DNA from: Pedobacter sp. PACM 27299
GTDB taxonomy: Bacteria; Bacteroidota; Bacteroidia; Sphingobacteriales; Sphingobacteriaceae
DNA length: 64,000 nt
Reading direction: 5' to 3'
NCBI RefSeq assembly: GCF_001412655.1
Contig: NZ_CP012996.1
Span: 5,146,001 to 5,210,000, forward strand
Part shown: positions 43,318 to 52,529 of the stretch, in pieces
Position numbering within the stretch: the stretch's first letter is position 1
How the letters are laid out: each line of letters begins with the position of its first letter
The notes under the pieces: generated by a model
The model's database searches: none
What the model was told of the DNA's origin: nothing
Seen by the model: only the letters and a program-made list of their open reading frames with translations
Position numbers and translations under genes: made by a program

Positions 43318-46300
43318 TTAGAACGTAACGTTCAGGTTAAAACCAAACATTCTGGTTGGAGGAATCTGTCTGAAACTCAGGTAACCATCTGTCTGATTGT
43401 ACAAGGATTCAGGATCGCCATAAGTATTGCTCTTATGTCTGATGATGAATAAATTGGTTCCTACCAGTCCGAAGCTAGCTTCACGGATTACTTTCTGTTT
43501 TGCCAATAATGCTTTAGGCAAAGCGTAATTGATATTCAGTTCTCTTAGTTTAAAAAAGTCTGATTTCGCCGCCGTGTTTCTTTGTACTTTTCCTTGTGTA
43601 TCCCAAAATGCTTTATCGCCTTTAGACATCACCGTTGTGTTTTCTACATATACCGGCTGATCTGCAGTTCCGGTATTGATCACAGAATTAGGGAAAATGA
43701 ATGGCTGACGACCATATTCAGCCGTAGCCGGATGCGTACCAGCAGTATACATTCTTGGTACCACCTCAGAATACAGCCAGCCACCAAGACGGGCGTCAAA
43801 CTGAGCACCAATGCTGATACCTTTGAAGTTAATCATTGTGCTTAAACCCATTTGATAAGGAGGAACCATAGTGCCAAGAGGTGCGCTATCAGCTACTGTA
43901 GTCGTATTTCCTTTCGAATCCACCACTACTCTTCCTTGCTCATCTCTTAGGTAATCACTCACTTTTAATAGCGGATAGCTTTGTCCGACTACCGCATAAG
44001 CTTGTCTGAACATTCTGAATTCTTCCTGTCCGCCGAAAATAGTTTTCACCTTATTATTAATATGTGTGAAGTTAAAACCAAGGTTCCATCTGAAGTTGTC
44101 GGTACGGATCACATCACCGCTTACCGTCAATTCAATGATTTTATTGGTCAATCGCCCTGCGTTAACAATGGTGGTATTATAGCCTGTTGAGCTGGAAATC
44201 GGCGCATCAAAAATCTGACCGTCAGAATCTGAGTACACATAAGCCGCTTCAAAGTTTAAGCGGTCATTGAAGAAGCCCAACTGTGTACCCACTTCGTATG
44301 ATTTGACGAATTCGGGTTTAATATTAGGATTCGGGCTGGTTAAATTCGGCGTAAAACCTACTAAACCGCCAAAAGGAAAACCATTGATCTGCGAATAAGC
44401 GTTGTTTAAGTTGTAAGGGTCTAAAGTGACGTTCCCTGTTTTGTTATAAGAAGCAAAGACCTTTCCGAAGGAGAGTACTTTACTGTCCTTTATAGCTTTT
44501 ATCCCTTCTGTAAATACAAAGGAAGTACTGACACCAGGGTAAAAATAAGAGCGATTTTCTTTACTCAACACAGAAACCATGTCGTTTCTACCGGTTAAGG
44601 TTAAGAACAGATAGTTGTTATATCCAGCAGTATACTCGAAATACGTACCCAATGCTCTGTATTTAGTGATCGAAGCAGCACCATCTAACTCACCTGCACG
44701 GCTTCCAGGATTGAAAAGGTCTGGGAATAGTAAGTTGGCACTTCCTACAGAAATCAGCTTGGAATCATCCATACGGATATTTTGCCCAACCAATAAACGG
44801 TTCGTAAATTTTCCGAAATCTTTCTTAAAGTTCAGGATTAAATCACTGTTTATTCTACGGAAATCATTGCTGCCATCATTTACAGCACCATTCACGTTCC
44901 TGTTTCCTGAAGGAGCAGCCAGTTTATTGGTCGTTGCCCTGCTTTCTTCTGAAGTACTGTACAATCCAATGCGATAAATTGCAGAAAACCATGGTGTAAA
45001 ATCATAATCCAATTGGATCTTTCCATTAATAGTTTGCTGATCAGAAGTGTTTCTATTGTTATCCATTAAGAAAAACGGATTCTTTGCCGCTGTTGCATCT
45101 GTGTAATAGTTCAGCGGATTTGCTGCTGAGTTTGGATCTCTCCAGTTTTTTAAACTTTTAAGGTCAAGGTTTGCAGGCTGCACATAAGTGCTGTACCATG
45201 GACCATCCGGTGTGGTATTTCTATTGGCCGAAATATAATTGACGTTATAAGAAGTATTCAGTTTACCGAAAGTTCTGGAACCGTTAAACCTCGCTCCTGT
45301 TCTGGAGCTTTTATCGCCAGGAATTACCCCTTTTATATTCACGTTTTGAACAGAAAAAAAGTAAGTAGAATTTTCATCGCCACCAGAAAAAGAAAGGTCG
45401 TTCTGTAGAGTTCTACCAGTTTGGAACATATCCAGGCGATTATCTTTTGAAGGCGCTGCGAATAATGCAGTAGGTTGTACACCGTTTGGCAGTTTTAAGC
45501 CCAGGTCTTTGGTACTGCCATCAAATGCAGGTCCCCAGGATTCATATTCTGTTGGAGAATATACGCCATTTTGCCCTTGCCCGAATTGCGTTTGTGCAGG
45601 TGGCAATAGGTAAACATTTGAAAAAGTAGTGGTATTGGAGTAATTCACAGTTCCCCTACCTCTTTGTCCTTTCTTAGTAGTGATCATTAAAGCACCATTT
45701 ACACCTTCTGAGCCGTATAATGCAGCAGCATTTGCACCTTTAAGTATGGTGATGTTTTCAATGTCGTTCGGGTTTAAGCGGCCGATGTCTGGAACAGGGA
45801 CGCCATCTACTACATATATAGGATTGTTTTTCGCATCATTGAAAGATCTGGAACCACGCAGCCTGATTTGTACCAGCTGATCTGTTTTACCAGTAGTGGC
45901 ATCGTTCATGTTGATTCTTAATCCGGCAACTTTACTGGCCAGGCCTTGTAATGGGTTCACTACTTTACCCTGGTTCAGACTTTCGTTACTGATCAATGTT
46001 GCGGAGGTTCCCAATTCTCTTGCCTGACGTTTAATGCCTAAAGCACCAGTGACTTCAACTTCCGACAATTGGTTTACTGAACCATCCAGGTAAGCATTCA
46101 CCGTGTTTTTATCAGCAGTCACTTTCAATTCTACAGTAATGTAACCTGTATAAGAGAAGGAAAGCAGGTCGCCGGTTTCTGCGTTAATGGAATATTTTCC
46201 GTTGGCATCGGTGCTCACCACCTCTTTATTCGCTTTGCGGATCACGGTTGCGCCTGGAAGGGTTACTCCAGTCTTTTGATCTATTACTTTTCCACTGATC

Positions 46301-46371
46301 ATCCTTACCTGAGCAAAGAGACCTGTTGAGATCGTCAATAGTAAAATAATTAGGGTAGCTTTTTTGTTCAT
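43318..46371 (-). CDS. SusC/RagA-family TonB-dependent outer-membrane transporter
   Basis: 1017 aa. Signal peptide (about 1-20, TGLFAQ), then a carboxypeptidase-regulatory-like domain ISGKVIDQKTGVTLPGATVI (about 25-98), the TonB-dependent plug (about 115-235; PIYVVDGVPVPDIGRLNPND, then ENITILKGANAAALYGSEG) and a 22-strand-type barrel ending FGFNLNVTF with terminal Phe. The DGVPVPDI motif is diagnostic of SusC/RagA. With the SusD lipoprotein next to it, it imports a ligand across the outer membrane using ExbBD-TonB energy. It is preceded by a perfect -7 motif and a 10-bp inverted repeat. Confidence 0.94.
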   Translation of the reverse strand: MNKKATLIILLLTISTGLFAQVRMISGKVIDQKTGVTLPGATVIRKANKEVVSTDANGKYSINAETGDLLSFSYTGYITVELKVTADKNTVNAYLDGSVNQLSEVEVTGALGIKRQARELGTSATLISNESLNQGKVVNPLQGLASKVAGLRINMNDATTGKTDQLVQIRLRGSRSFNDAKNNPIYVVDGVPVPDIGRLNPNDIENITILKGANAAALYGSEGVNGALMITTKKGQRGRGTVNYSNTTTFSNVYLLPPAQTQFGQGQNGVYSPTEYESWGPAFDGSTKDLGLKLPNGVQPTALFAAPSKDNRLDMFQTGRTLQNDLSFSGGDENSTYFFSVQNVNIKGVIPGDKSSRTGARFNGSRTFGKLNTSYNVNYISANRNTTPDGPWYSTYVQPANLDLKSLKNWRDPNSAANPLNYYTDATAAKNPFFLMDNNRNTSDQQTINGKIQLDYDFTPWFSAIYRIGLYSTSEESRATTNKLAAPSGNRNVNGAVNDGSNDFRRINSDLILNFKKDFGKFTNRLLVGQNIRMDDSKLISVGSANLLFPDLFNPGSRAGELDGAASITKYRALGTYFEYTAGYNNYLFLTLTGRNDMVSVLSKENRSYFYPGVSTSFVFTEGIKAIKDSKVLSFGKVFASYNKTGNVTLDPYNLNNAYSQINGFPFGGLVGFTPNLTSPNPNIKPEFVKSYEVGTQLGFFNDRLNFEAAYVYSDSDGQIFDAPISSSTGYNTTIVNAGRLTNKIIELTVSGDVIRTDNFRWNLGFNFTHINNKVKTIFGGQEEFRMFRQAYAVVGQSYPLLKVSDYLRDEQGRVVVDSKGNTTTVADSAPLGTMVPPYQMGLSTMINFKGISIGAQFDARLGGWLYSEVVPRMYTAGTHPATAEYGRQPFIFPNSVINTGTADQPVYVENTTVMSKGDKAFWDTQGKVQRNTAAKSDFFKLRELNINYALPKALLAKQKVIREASFGLVGTNLFIIRHKSNTYGDPESLYNQTDGYLSFRQIPPTRMFGFNLNVTF

Positions 46372-46391
46372 CTAAATATTATTTTGATATT

Positions 46392-46414
46392 TTATTAAGA
46401 TTTAATCTTAATAA
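46392..46414 (-). promoter_or_regulatory. Candidate operator between susC and the AraC gene
   Basis: TTATTAAGAT and ATCTTAATAA form a perfect 10-bp inverted repeat with a 3-base spacer. It lies in the presumed susC leader and overlaps a near-consensus -7 motif (TAACTTTA, 46412-46419) for the divergent AraC gene. The central 21 bp are nearly the same as the repeat upstream of the PepSY gene (41697-41717). A dimeric repressor such as Fur, or the AraC protein, is the likely ligand. Confidence 0.6.
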
Positions 46415-46428
46415 CTTTAACTTCGCCG

Positions 46429-46436
46429 CAAAGATA
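46429..46436 (-). promoter_or_regulatory. Putative -7 promoter element for the susC unit
   Basis: Minus-strand TATCTTTG, a perfect TAnnTTTG match, about 58 bases before the susC start. A CAA on the plus strand (46453-46455) gives a TTG 16 bases upstream. Confidence 0.6.
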
Positions 46437-46446
46437 TCAGTAGCCG

Positions 46447-47433
46447 ATGACGCAAAAGGGAGAACAGATGACGCTAAAAGGAGAAAAACAAGACCGTTCA
46501 TTTTACGGATCTAAGGAACTTACTATTGGTTATTCAAAGAAAATCGCTTTGTTAAATGCGGGGCAGGATACCAAGCGCTTCGATCAGCCCGTCAACCCCA
46601 TTGGTTATCAATTGATCTTCGTGCTCAAAGGAAAACTGTCTTTTAGTAGTGATACAGCTAGCGAGACCTTGCCTTTACTGGAAAGTCAGCAGTACAATCT
46701 GATCTGGACCAATGGTAATCTCAACCTTTATGAGAGTTTATCCAAGGAATCAAATGAGGTTATTTTTGTAGAGATCAGTGCCGGATTTTTATCGAGATAC
46801 CTGCCGGAAGATCATCCAGCAGCGATTCATCTGCAAGCACGCCCTGTTCCTGAGCTCGCTCTCAGCCCTGCTATTCAAAACGTCATCTTTTTCTCTGAGC
46901 AGCATCTACACATTACCCCGGAAATCAATGCCATTTTAAATGGTCTGGAAAACTCAGCACATACCGGTTTTTGCGAACGGTTATTTCTGGAATCTAAAGT
47001 AATTGAACTGCTGGCTATCAAAATATCACAGCTCGAGCAGCAGCAGCAGCCGATCCCACGTTTAAAGCAGGATGAAATGGATAAAATGCAGGAAGCGCGA
47101 GAAATTCTGATTCAGAACATTGACGCTCCTTTCTCTTTAAGGACTTTAGCCCACATGGTAGGTACGAATGAGTTTAACCTGAAGAAGCAATTCAAGGCGG
47201 CGTATGGGACTACTGTTTATGGATATCTAAACCAATATAAGATGGAACAGGCTAAAGCTATGTTACTTCAAGGGGATTCCAGGGTATCAGAGGTGTCGGA
47301 AAAAATGGGTTATAAACATGCAACCCATTTCACTAGTGCCTTCAAAAAGTACTTCGGCTACCTTCCCAATAAAATCAAGATGTTCCTCTTGCTTTTTGAT
47401 CCGGAATTGTGTCTGGTTTTCTTCACTGCATAG
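46447..47433 (+). CDS. PchR-like AraC-family transcriptional regulator
   Basis: 328 aa. The N-terminal ligand/cupin-like half (about 20-200) is divergent. The C-terminal double helix-turn-helix (about 220-315) has LRTLAHMVGTNEFNLKKQFK, then AAYGTTVYGYLNQYKMEQAK and VSEKMGYKHATHFTSAFKKY. The VGTNEFNLKKQF and GTTVYGYL pattern is that of PchR/YbtA-type regulators, which respond to siderophores. It is divergent from susC and shares its operator region. The first 42 bases are an in-frame 21-bp tandem duplication (MTQKGEQ-MTLKGEK); the second ATG (46468), preceded by AGGGAG, may be the true start. Confidence 0.88.
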   Translation: MTQKGEQMTLKGEKQDRSFYGSKELTIGYSKKIALLNAGQDTKRFDQPVNPIGYQLIFVLKGKLSFSSDTASETLPLLESQQYNLIWTNGNLNLYESLSKESNEVIFVEISAGFLSRYLPEDHPAAIHLQARPVPELALSPAIQNVIFFSEQHLHITPEINAILNGLENSAHTGFCERLFLESKVIELLAIKISQLEQQQQPIPRLKQDEMDKMQEAREILIQNIDAPFSLRTLAHMVGTNEFNLKKQFKAAYGTTVYGYLNQYKMEQAKAMLLQGDSRVSEVSEKMGYKHATHFTSAFKKYFGYLPNKIKMFLLLFDPELCLVFFTA

Positions 47434-47516
47434 TGAAAAAAGGAAGTTTTCCGTCCAATCTCTTCTAAATCAACAACATTTATCAAGAAATTCTTTTCTT
47501 TAAATTATTTTATTTA

Positions 47517-47524
47517 TACCTTTG
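47517..47524 (+). promoter_or_regulatory. Putative -7 promoter element for rpsA
   Basis: TACCTTTG followed by C, as in the tRNA and fur promoters. The leader contains AAGGAGAT (47541-47548), a strong Shine-Dalgarno sequence 9 bases before the ATG, unusual in a phylum that mostly does without one. Confidence 0.65.
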
Positions 47525-47557
47525 CAGTCCCTCACGGGAAAAGGAGATTAAATTTTA

Positions 47558-49492
47558 ATGGCTAAAAAACAAGTAGCAGAAAAAGAACTAGAGGCTAAAA
47601 AAGCCGAATTACAAGGTGCAGACGCTCGTCTCACTGAGAAAGAAACCATTGAGTCAGAAGCTGATTCAGTGTCGATCGAACAGATCAAATCATCATTAGC
47701 AACACCAGATCAAGATTTTGATTGGGATGCAGATGATAAAGTTTTCGGAAAATACTCTGATGAAGACCGTAAAAAGTTTGAAGACATGTATACCGATACT
47801 TTCAATCAAATCAACCAAGGTGAAATCATCAGCGGTATTGTTGTGTCTATCAACAATAAAGACGTAGTATTAAACGTAGGATTTAAATCTGACGGATTAG
47901 TATCTACATCTGAGTTCCGTGATACACCTGATTTGAAAATTGGTGATACCGTTGACGTATTCGTGGAAGCTCCAGAAGACGCAAACGGTCAATTGATTTT
48001 ATCTCGTAAAAGAGCTAAAACCCAAAGATCATGGGAGTCTATTAATGAGGCTCTTGACAATGACAGAATCATCAACGGATTTGTTAAAAGCCGTACTAAA
48101 GGTGGTCTTATCGTTGACATCATGGGTGTTGAAGCTTTCTTACCAGGTTCACAAATCGACATCAAACCTATCCGCGATTACGATGTATACGTGGGTAAAA
48201 CAATGGAATTCAAAGTTGTTAAGATCAACCATGAGTTTAAAAACGTAGTAGTTTCTCATAAAATCTTAATCGAAGACGATTTAGAAAGCCAAAAAGTTGA
48301 AATCGTATCTAAACTTGAAAAAGGACAGGTATTAGAAGGAACTGTTAAAAACATTACTGACTTCGGTGTATTCATCGATTTAGGTGGTGTTGATGGTTTA
48401 CTTCACATCACTGATATTTCTTGGGGCCGCATAGAGCATCCAAAAGAAGTATTAAGCTTAGATGAGAAAATCAACGTTGTAGTTCTTGACTTTGATGACG
48501 AGAAAAAACGTATTGCATTAGGTTTAAAACAATTGACTCCACACCCTTGGGAATCTTTAGATACTAACTTAGCTGTTGGTTCTAAAGTTAAAGGTAAAAT
48601 TGTTACTGTTGCTGATTACGGAGCTTTCTTAGAAATCATTCCTGGTGTTGAAGGTTTAATCCACGTATCAGAAATGTCTTGGTCACAAAACCTACGCAGC
48701 CCACAAGAATTCTTGAAAGTTGGCGATGAAATCGAAGCTGAAGTATTAACTTTAGACAGAGACGAACGCAAAATGAGCTTAGGTATTAAGCAATTAACTC
48801 AAGATCCTTGGCAAAATGTTGCTGAAAGATATCCTATCGGAAGCAAACATACTGCTGTAGTTAAAAACATGACTAACTTCGGTGTATTCGTAGAAATTGA
48901 AGAAGGTATTGATGGTTTAATTCATATCTCTGATCTTTCTTGGTCTAAAAAAGTTAACCACCCTAACGAATTCACTAAAGTAGGTGATACATTAGACGTA
49001 GTTGTTCTTGAATTAGATGTAGAAAGCCGTAAATTGAGCTTAGGTCACAAACAACTAGAAGAAAACCCATGGGATACTTTTGAAACTATCTTCACGTTAG
49101 ATTCAATTCACCAAGGTACTGTTGTTAAAGTAACTGATAAAGGTGCTGTTATTGCTTTACCATACGGTGTAGAAGGTTTCGTACCAACTAAACACATGGC
49201 TAAAGAAGACGGAACAACTATCAAAGCTGAAGAAACTAATGACTTCAAAATCATTGAGTTTAACAAAGATGCTAAACGTATCGTTGTTTCTCATGCCCGT
49301 ATCTGGGAAGAGGCTAAAGCTGAAGCTGTTGCTGAAGAAAGAGCTACTAAGAAAAAAGAAGCTAAAGCTTCAAACACTGCAGTTAAGAAAGTTAAAGATT
49401 CAGTTGAGAAATCAACTCTTGGCGATCTAGGCGTACTTGCTCAATTAAAAGAGCAAATGGAAGGTGAAGAAAGCAAAAACAAAGCTAAATAA
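47558..49492 (+). CDS. rpsA: 30S ribosomal protein S1
   Basis: 644 aa with six S1 RNA-binding repeats, beginning near residues 88 (GEIISGIVVSINNKDVVLNV), 170, 257 (GQVLEGTVKNITDFGVFIDL), 342, 429 (GSKHTAVVKNMTNFGVFVEI) and 515. Extended acidic N-terminal and Lys/Glu/Ala-rich C-terminal tails are typical of Bacteroidota S1. It binds mRNA leaders and helps initiation on the 30S subunit. Codon use is strongly biased towards a few codons, as in highly expressed genes. It is monocistronic between its own promoter and a strong terminator. Confidence 0.96.
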   Translation: MAKKQVAEKELEAKKAELQGADARLTEKETIESEADSVSIEQIKSSLATPDQDFDWDADDKVFGKYSDEDRKKFEDMYTDTFNQINQGEIISGIVVSINNKDVVLNVGFKSDGLVSTSEFRDTPDLKIGDTVDVFVEAPEDANGQLILSRKRAKTQRSWESINEALDNDRIINGFVKSRTKGGLIVDIMGVEAFLPGSQIDIKPIRDYDVYVGKTMEFKVVKINHEFKNVVVSHKILIEDDLESQKVEIVSKLEKGQVLEGTVKNITDFGVFIDLGGVDGLLHITDISWGRIEHPKEVLSLDEKINVVVLDFDDEKKRIALGLKQLTPHPWESLDTNLAVGSKVKGKIVTVADYGAFLEIIPGVEGLIHVSEMSWSQNLRSPQEFLKVGDEIEAEVLTLDRDERKMSLGIKQLTQDPWQNVAERYPIGSKHTAVVKNMTNFGVFVEIEEGIDGLIHISDLSWSKKVNHPNEFTKVGDTLDVVVLELDVESRKLSLGHKQLEENPWDTFETIFTLDSIHQGTVVKVTDKGAVIALPYGVEGFVPTKHMAKEDGTTIKAEETNDFKIIEFNKDAKRIVVSHARIWEEAKAEAVAEERATKKKEAKASNTAVKKVKDSVEKSTLGDLGVLAQLKEQMEGEESKNKAK

Positions 49493-49510
49493 TCTTTTAA
49501 GCTAATATAT

Positions 49511-49543
49511 AAAAGGCATCCCAATCCGGGATGCCTTTTTTTT
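49511..49543 (+). terminator. Intrinsic terminator after rpsA
   Basis: AAAAGGCATCCC and GGGATGCCTTTT form a 12-bp stem with a 5-base loop, then a run of T. Confidence 0.93.
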
Positions 49544-49586
49544 GCTATTTTGCCAAAGTGAATACCCGTTTTTAGTATTGAACTTT

Positions 49587-51269
49587 ATGAAAATCTTTAT
49601 ATCCATACTGAGCGCTTTGCTTTGCCTTCAGCTGAGCAGCTTTGCTCAATATCCTGCCCCTGCGTTAATCCCACAGCCTGTGGAAATGAAAATAGGAAAA
49701 GCCACCGATAACTTTATCATCGACAATAATAGTACACAGGTATTTATCAGTGATGGCAGTTTGAAACCTTCCGCCGAATTCTTCATCAGCTTCATTAAAA
49801 AATATTACTTGCTGAACTTAACACTGACCACTACCGCAGATCCGAATAGGAAGAATGTGATCAATCTGATTAAAGATTATCCAGCACAGCAGAACTTAAA
49901 TAAAGTGCCAGGCCAGGAATTGACAAAAGTATCCTCAGCCAAAGTCGACATTGAAAATCCAGAGCAATATAGTCTTGAAGTATTGGCGAAATCTGTAACT
50001 ATACGCTCCAATGCACCTGCAGGTGCATTTTATGGAATTCAAACGCTGATCCAGCTTTTACCCCCATCCCCAAAACCACTTCCTTTACAAGTAAAAGCAG
50101 TGAGTATAAAAGACTATCCCCGCTTCGCTTATCGCGGAATGCACCTGGATGTGAGCAGGCACTTTTTCGACATCATCTTTGTCAAAAAATACATCGATTT
50201 CCTCGCCATGCACAAGCTGAATTATTTTCATTGGCACCTGACTGATGATCATGGCTGGCGTATAGAAATTAAAAAACATCCCCGCTTAACTGCTATTGGT
50301 GCCTGGAGGGATGGTTCTATCATTGGCCTATATCCTGGAAAAGGAAATGACGGCATCAGACATGGCGGTTATTACACGCAAGCAGAAGTAAAAGAAGTGA
50401 TCAAGTATGCCGCAGAAAGGTACATTAACATTATCCCGGAGATCGAAATGCCAGGTCACAGTATGGCCGTCCTTGCCGCTTATCCGGAACTGAGTACCAC
50501 GCCAAAACAACCGAAGAAAGTAGCAGAAACCTGGGGTATCTTCAATAAGTTCAATAATGTATTACTCCCTTCTGAGCAAACCTTTAATTTTCTGGAGGAA
50601 GTACTCACAGAAGTGATGGCACTATTCCCCTCTCCTTATATTCATATTGGTGGAGATGAGTGTTCAAAGATCTGGTGGAAACAATCTGCTTTTTCTCAGC
50701 AGCTGATTAAAGAGAAAGGACTAAAAGATGAAAATGGACTGCAAAGCTATTTCATCCATAGGATTGAAAAGTTTGTGAACAGTAAAGGAAAAACCATCAT
50801 CGGCTGGGATGAGATTCTAGACGGTGGCCTTGCCCCTAATGCGATCGTAATGAGCTGGCGTGGAGAAAAAGGAGGCATCGCCGCTGCCAAACAAAAACAT
50901 AAAGTGATCATGACACCGGAAAACTTCATGTACTTTAACCACTCACAATTTTTAAAGGATGATTCCTTAACTGCAGCCAGGTATTTACCTTTAGCAGATG
51001 TCTACAATTATGAGCCTATACCCACTGTGTTGACTCCTGCTGAAGCCAAATACATTTGGGGTGGACAAGGTAACTTATGGTCGGAATACATCACCAATCC
51101 AGCTAAAGTGGAATATATGCTTTTCCCTAGATTGGATGCCTTAAGTGAAGTTCTTTGGAGTCCGAAGCCTAAGCGTAATTTTGCGAGTTTTCAGGAACGA
51201 CTTAAAGAGCAGTTTCGGAGGTATGATATGATGGGTGTTAATTATAGTAAAAGGTATTTGAAGCCCTAA
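49587..51269 (+). CDS. Beta-N-acetylhexosaminidase (GH20)
   Basis: 560 aa from the ATG at 49587, which opens a good signal peptide (MKIFISILSALLCLQLSSFA). An N-terminal GH20b-type domain (about 25-150) is followed by the catalytic barrel: DYPRFAYRGMHLDVSRHFFD, FHWHLTDDHGWRIEIK, IPEIEMPGHSMAVLA, HIGGDECSKIWW with the catalytic Asp357-Glu358 pair, and MSWRGEKGG. It cleaves terminal N-acetylhexosamine from glycans or chitooligosaccharides in the periplasm. It is monocistronic and not part of the SusCD unit. Confidence 0.94.
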   Translation: MKIFISILSALLCLQLSSFAQYPAPALIPQPVEMKIGKATDNFIIDNNSTQVFISDGSLKPSAEFFISFIKKYYLLNLTLTTTADPNRKNVINLIKDYPAQQNLNKVPGQELTKVSSAKVDIENPEQYSLEVLAKSVTIRSNAPAGAFYGIQTLIQLLPPSPKPLPLQVKAVSIKDYPRFAYRGMHLDVSRHFFDIIFVKKYIDFLAMHKLNYFHWHLTDDHGWRIEIKKHPRLTAIGAWRDGSIIGLYPGKGNDGIRHGGYYTQAEVKEVIKYAAERYINIIPEIEMPGHSMAVLAAYPELSTTPKQPKKVAETWGIFNKFNNVLLPSEQTFNFLEEVLTEVMALFPSPYIHIGGDECSKIWWKQSAFSQQLIKEKGLKDENGLQSYFIHRIEKFVNSKGKTIIGWDEILDGGLAPNAIVMSWRGEKGGIAAAKQKHKVIMTPENFMYFNHSQFLKDDSLTAARYLPLADVYNYEPIPTVLTPAEAKYIWGGQGNLWSEYITNPAKVEYMLFPRLDALSEVLWSPKPKRNFASFQERLKEQFRRYDMMGVNYSKRYLKP

Positions 51270-51293
51270 ATTGCTTTTACTGAATGATATCTT

Positions 51294-51752
51294 TCATAAA
51301 AATTTAGATTTAAGTGCTGCTGAAGGTACCATACAGCTTTCCTGTTTACCCCAGATGCGGTACCTCTTTTTTGAAATCAGCTCATAGAGGAAATCCCTTA
51401 TAAATGGAGGGATAATAATGAAAATATAAAGCAATGGCCAAACGCCGCTGAGCCTTCTCGCAATACGCAGTGCTGCTGTAGAACGATCATACATTTTTCC
51501 GTTTTCCAACAAGATGATGGTATTTAATTGTTGCTCATGAGCGGTTAATGATGCCTGCTGATTTTTGGATGAAGCAGCTCTTTTCTCTTCAATGTTTAAG
51601 ACAGCCAATTGCGCTTTCGCGACCTCGGTCTGCAAAGCGGCAAAACGAAAGTAATCTTGCTGATCTCTTTTTATAATGAACTGCACAGCATGATTGCATA
51701 GATTACAAATTCCGTCAAAAAATATCATTCCATGCTCTCTATTCTCATTCAT
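51294..51752 (-). CDS. DCC-family thiol-disulfide oxidoreductase-like protein (DUF393)
   Basis: 152 aa. The motif IFFDGICNLCNHAVQFIIKR near the N terminus is the DxxCxxC signature that names the DCC family. The conserved RFAALQTE segment follows, a middle insertion of about 30 residues (NIEEKRAASSKNQQASLTAH) is unusual, and a hydrophobic segment VWPLLYIFIIIPPFIRDFLY is near the C terminus, then KRYRIWGKQ. Likely a thioredoxin-like fold; function is not established. It converges with the GH20 gene. Confidence 0.88.
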   Translation of the reverse strand: MNENREHGMIFFDGICNLCNHAVQFIIKRDQQDYFRFAALQTEVAKAQLAVLNIEEKRAASSKNQQASLTAHEQQLNTIILLENGKMYDRSTAALRIARRLSGVWPLLYIFIIIPPFIRDFLYELISKKRYRIWGKQESCMVPSAALKSKFL

Positions 51753-51955
51753 TTGTCTGCCTCTCCCTTATACTATATCCATGTTCAAACATTGTTCCGA
51801 TACTGCAATTAGACAAATATATATTTTAAATTCAGGGCATGATCTATAGTTTTATAAATAAGACACTTAAAGGATTTTACATTTAAAATCCTTTAAATTT
51901 CCTTAAAACTGGCACAAAATTTCCTTTTCAACTTTACAGAGTTAGAACATTTTAC

Positions 51956-51963
51956 TATATTTG
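51956..51963 (+). promoter_or_regulatory. Putative -7 promoter element for pyrR-pyrB
   Basis: TATATTTG, 16 bases before the pyrR ATG. With such a short leader (about 10 bases) there is no room for the leader attenuator that PyrR controls in Firmicutes. Confidence 0.55.
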
Positions 51964-51979
51964 ACCAATCCTTTAGTCA

Positions 51980-52528
51980 ATGCAAAAAAGAACCCTGCTA
52001 GACGGTCAGAAATTCCAGATCACAATTAAGAGACTTTGTCATCAATTAATTGAGAACCATAACGATTTTTCAAATACTGTTTTAATTGGCATTCAGCCAA
52101 GAGGCAGTTATTTTGCCGATAGAGTGCAAAATGAACTGTCCCAAATCCTTAAAAAAACCACAATTAAGAAAGGCAATTTAGACATTACCTTCTTTCGCGA
52201 TGATTTTAGAAGGAAAGACGGCATGCTTGCCGCCAACGCGAACACCATAGATTTTATTATTGAAGGGATGAACGTAATCCTGATCGATGATGTATTGTGG
52301 ACCGGACGTACCATACGTTCTGCCATGGATGCATTATTGGCTTACGGCCGACCAGCACGGGTAGAACTCATGGTCTTGATTGACAGGCGTTTTTCAAGGC
52401 ACCTACCGATTGAACCCGATTATATCGGTCAGCAGGTAGACAGCTTAAATTCACAGCATGTGAAAGTGAGCTGGAAAGAAACAGAAGGAGAAGACAAAGT
52501 AATCTTAATATCAGAAAGCAATAAATAA
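51980..52528 (+). CDS. pyrR: PyrR-type uracil phosphoribosyltransferase/regulator
   Basis: 182 aa phosphoribosyltransferase. The PRPP loop VILIDDVLWTGRTIRSAMDA lies at about 98-117; LIGIQPRGSYFADRV and VELMVLIDRRFSRHLPIEPD are the PyrR family motifs. It directly precedes pyrB with a one-base gap. In Firmicutes PyrR attenuates pyr operons through RNA; here the leader looks too short for that, so the role may be enzymatic uracil salvage or a different control mechanism. Confidence 0.92.
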   Translation: MQKRTLLDGQKFQITIKRLCHQLIENHNDFSNTVLIGIQPRGSYFADRVQNELSQILKKTTIKKGNLDITFFRDDFRRKDGMLAANANTIDFIIEGMNVILIDDVLWTGRTIRSAMDALLAYGRPARVELMVLIDRRFSRHLPIEPDYIGQQVDSLNSQHVKVSWKETEGEDKVILISESNK

Positions 52529-52529
52529 C

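Noticed and set aside
40171..51269. A polysaccharide utilisation locus including the GH20 gene
   Set aside because: The GH20 gene is on the opposite strand, separated from SusCD by the AraC gene and rpsA, and has its own upstream terminator. No other carbohydrate enzyme is close.
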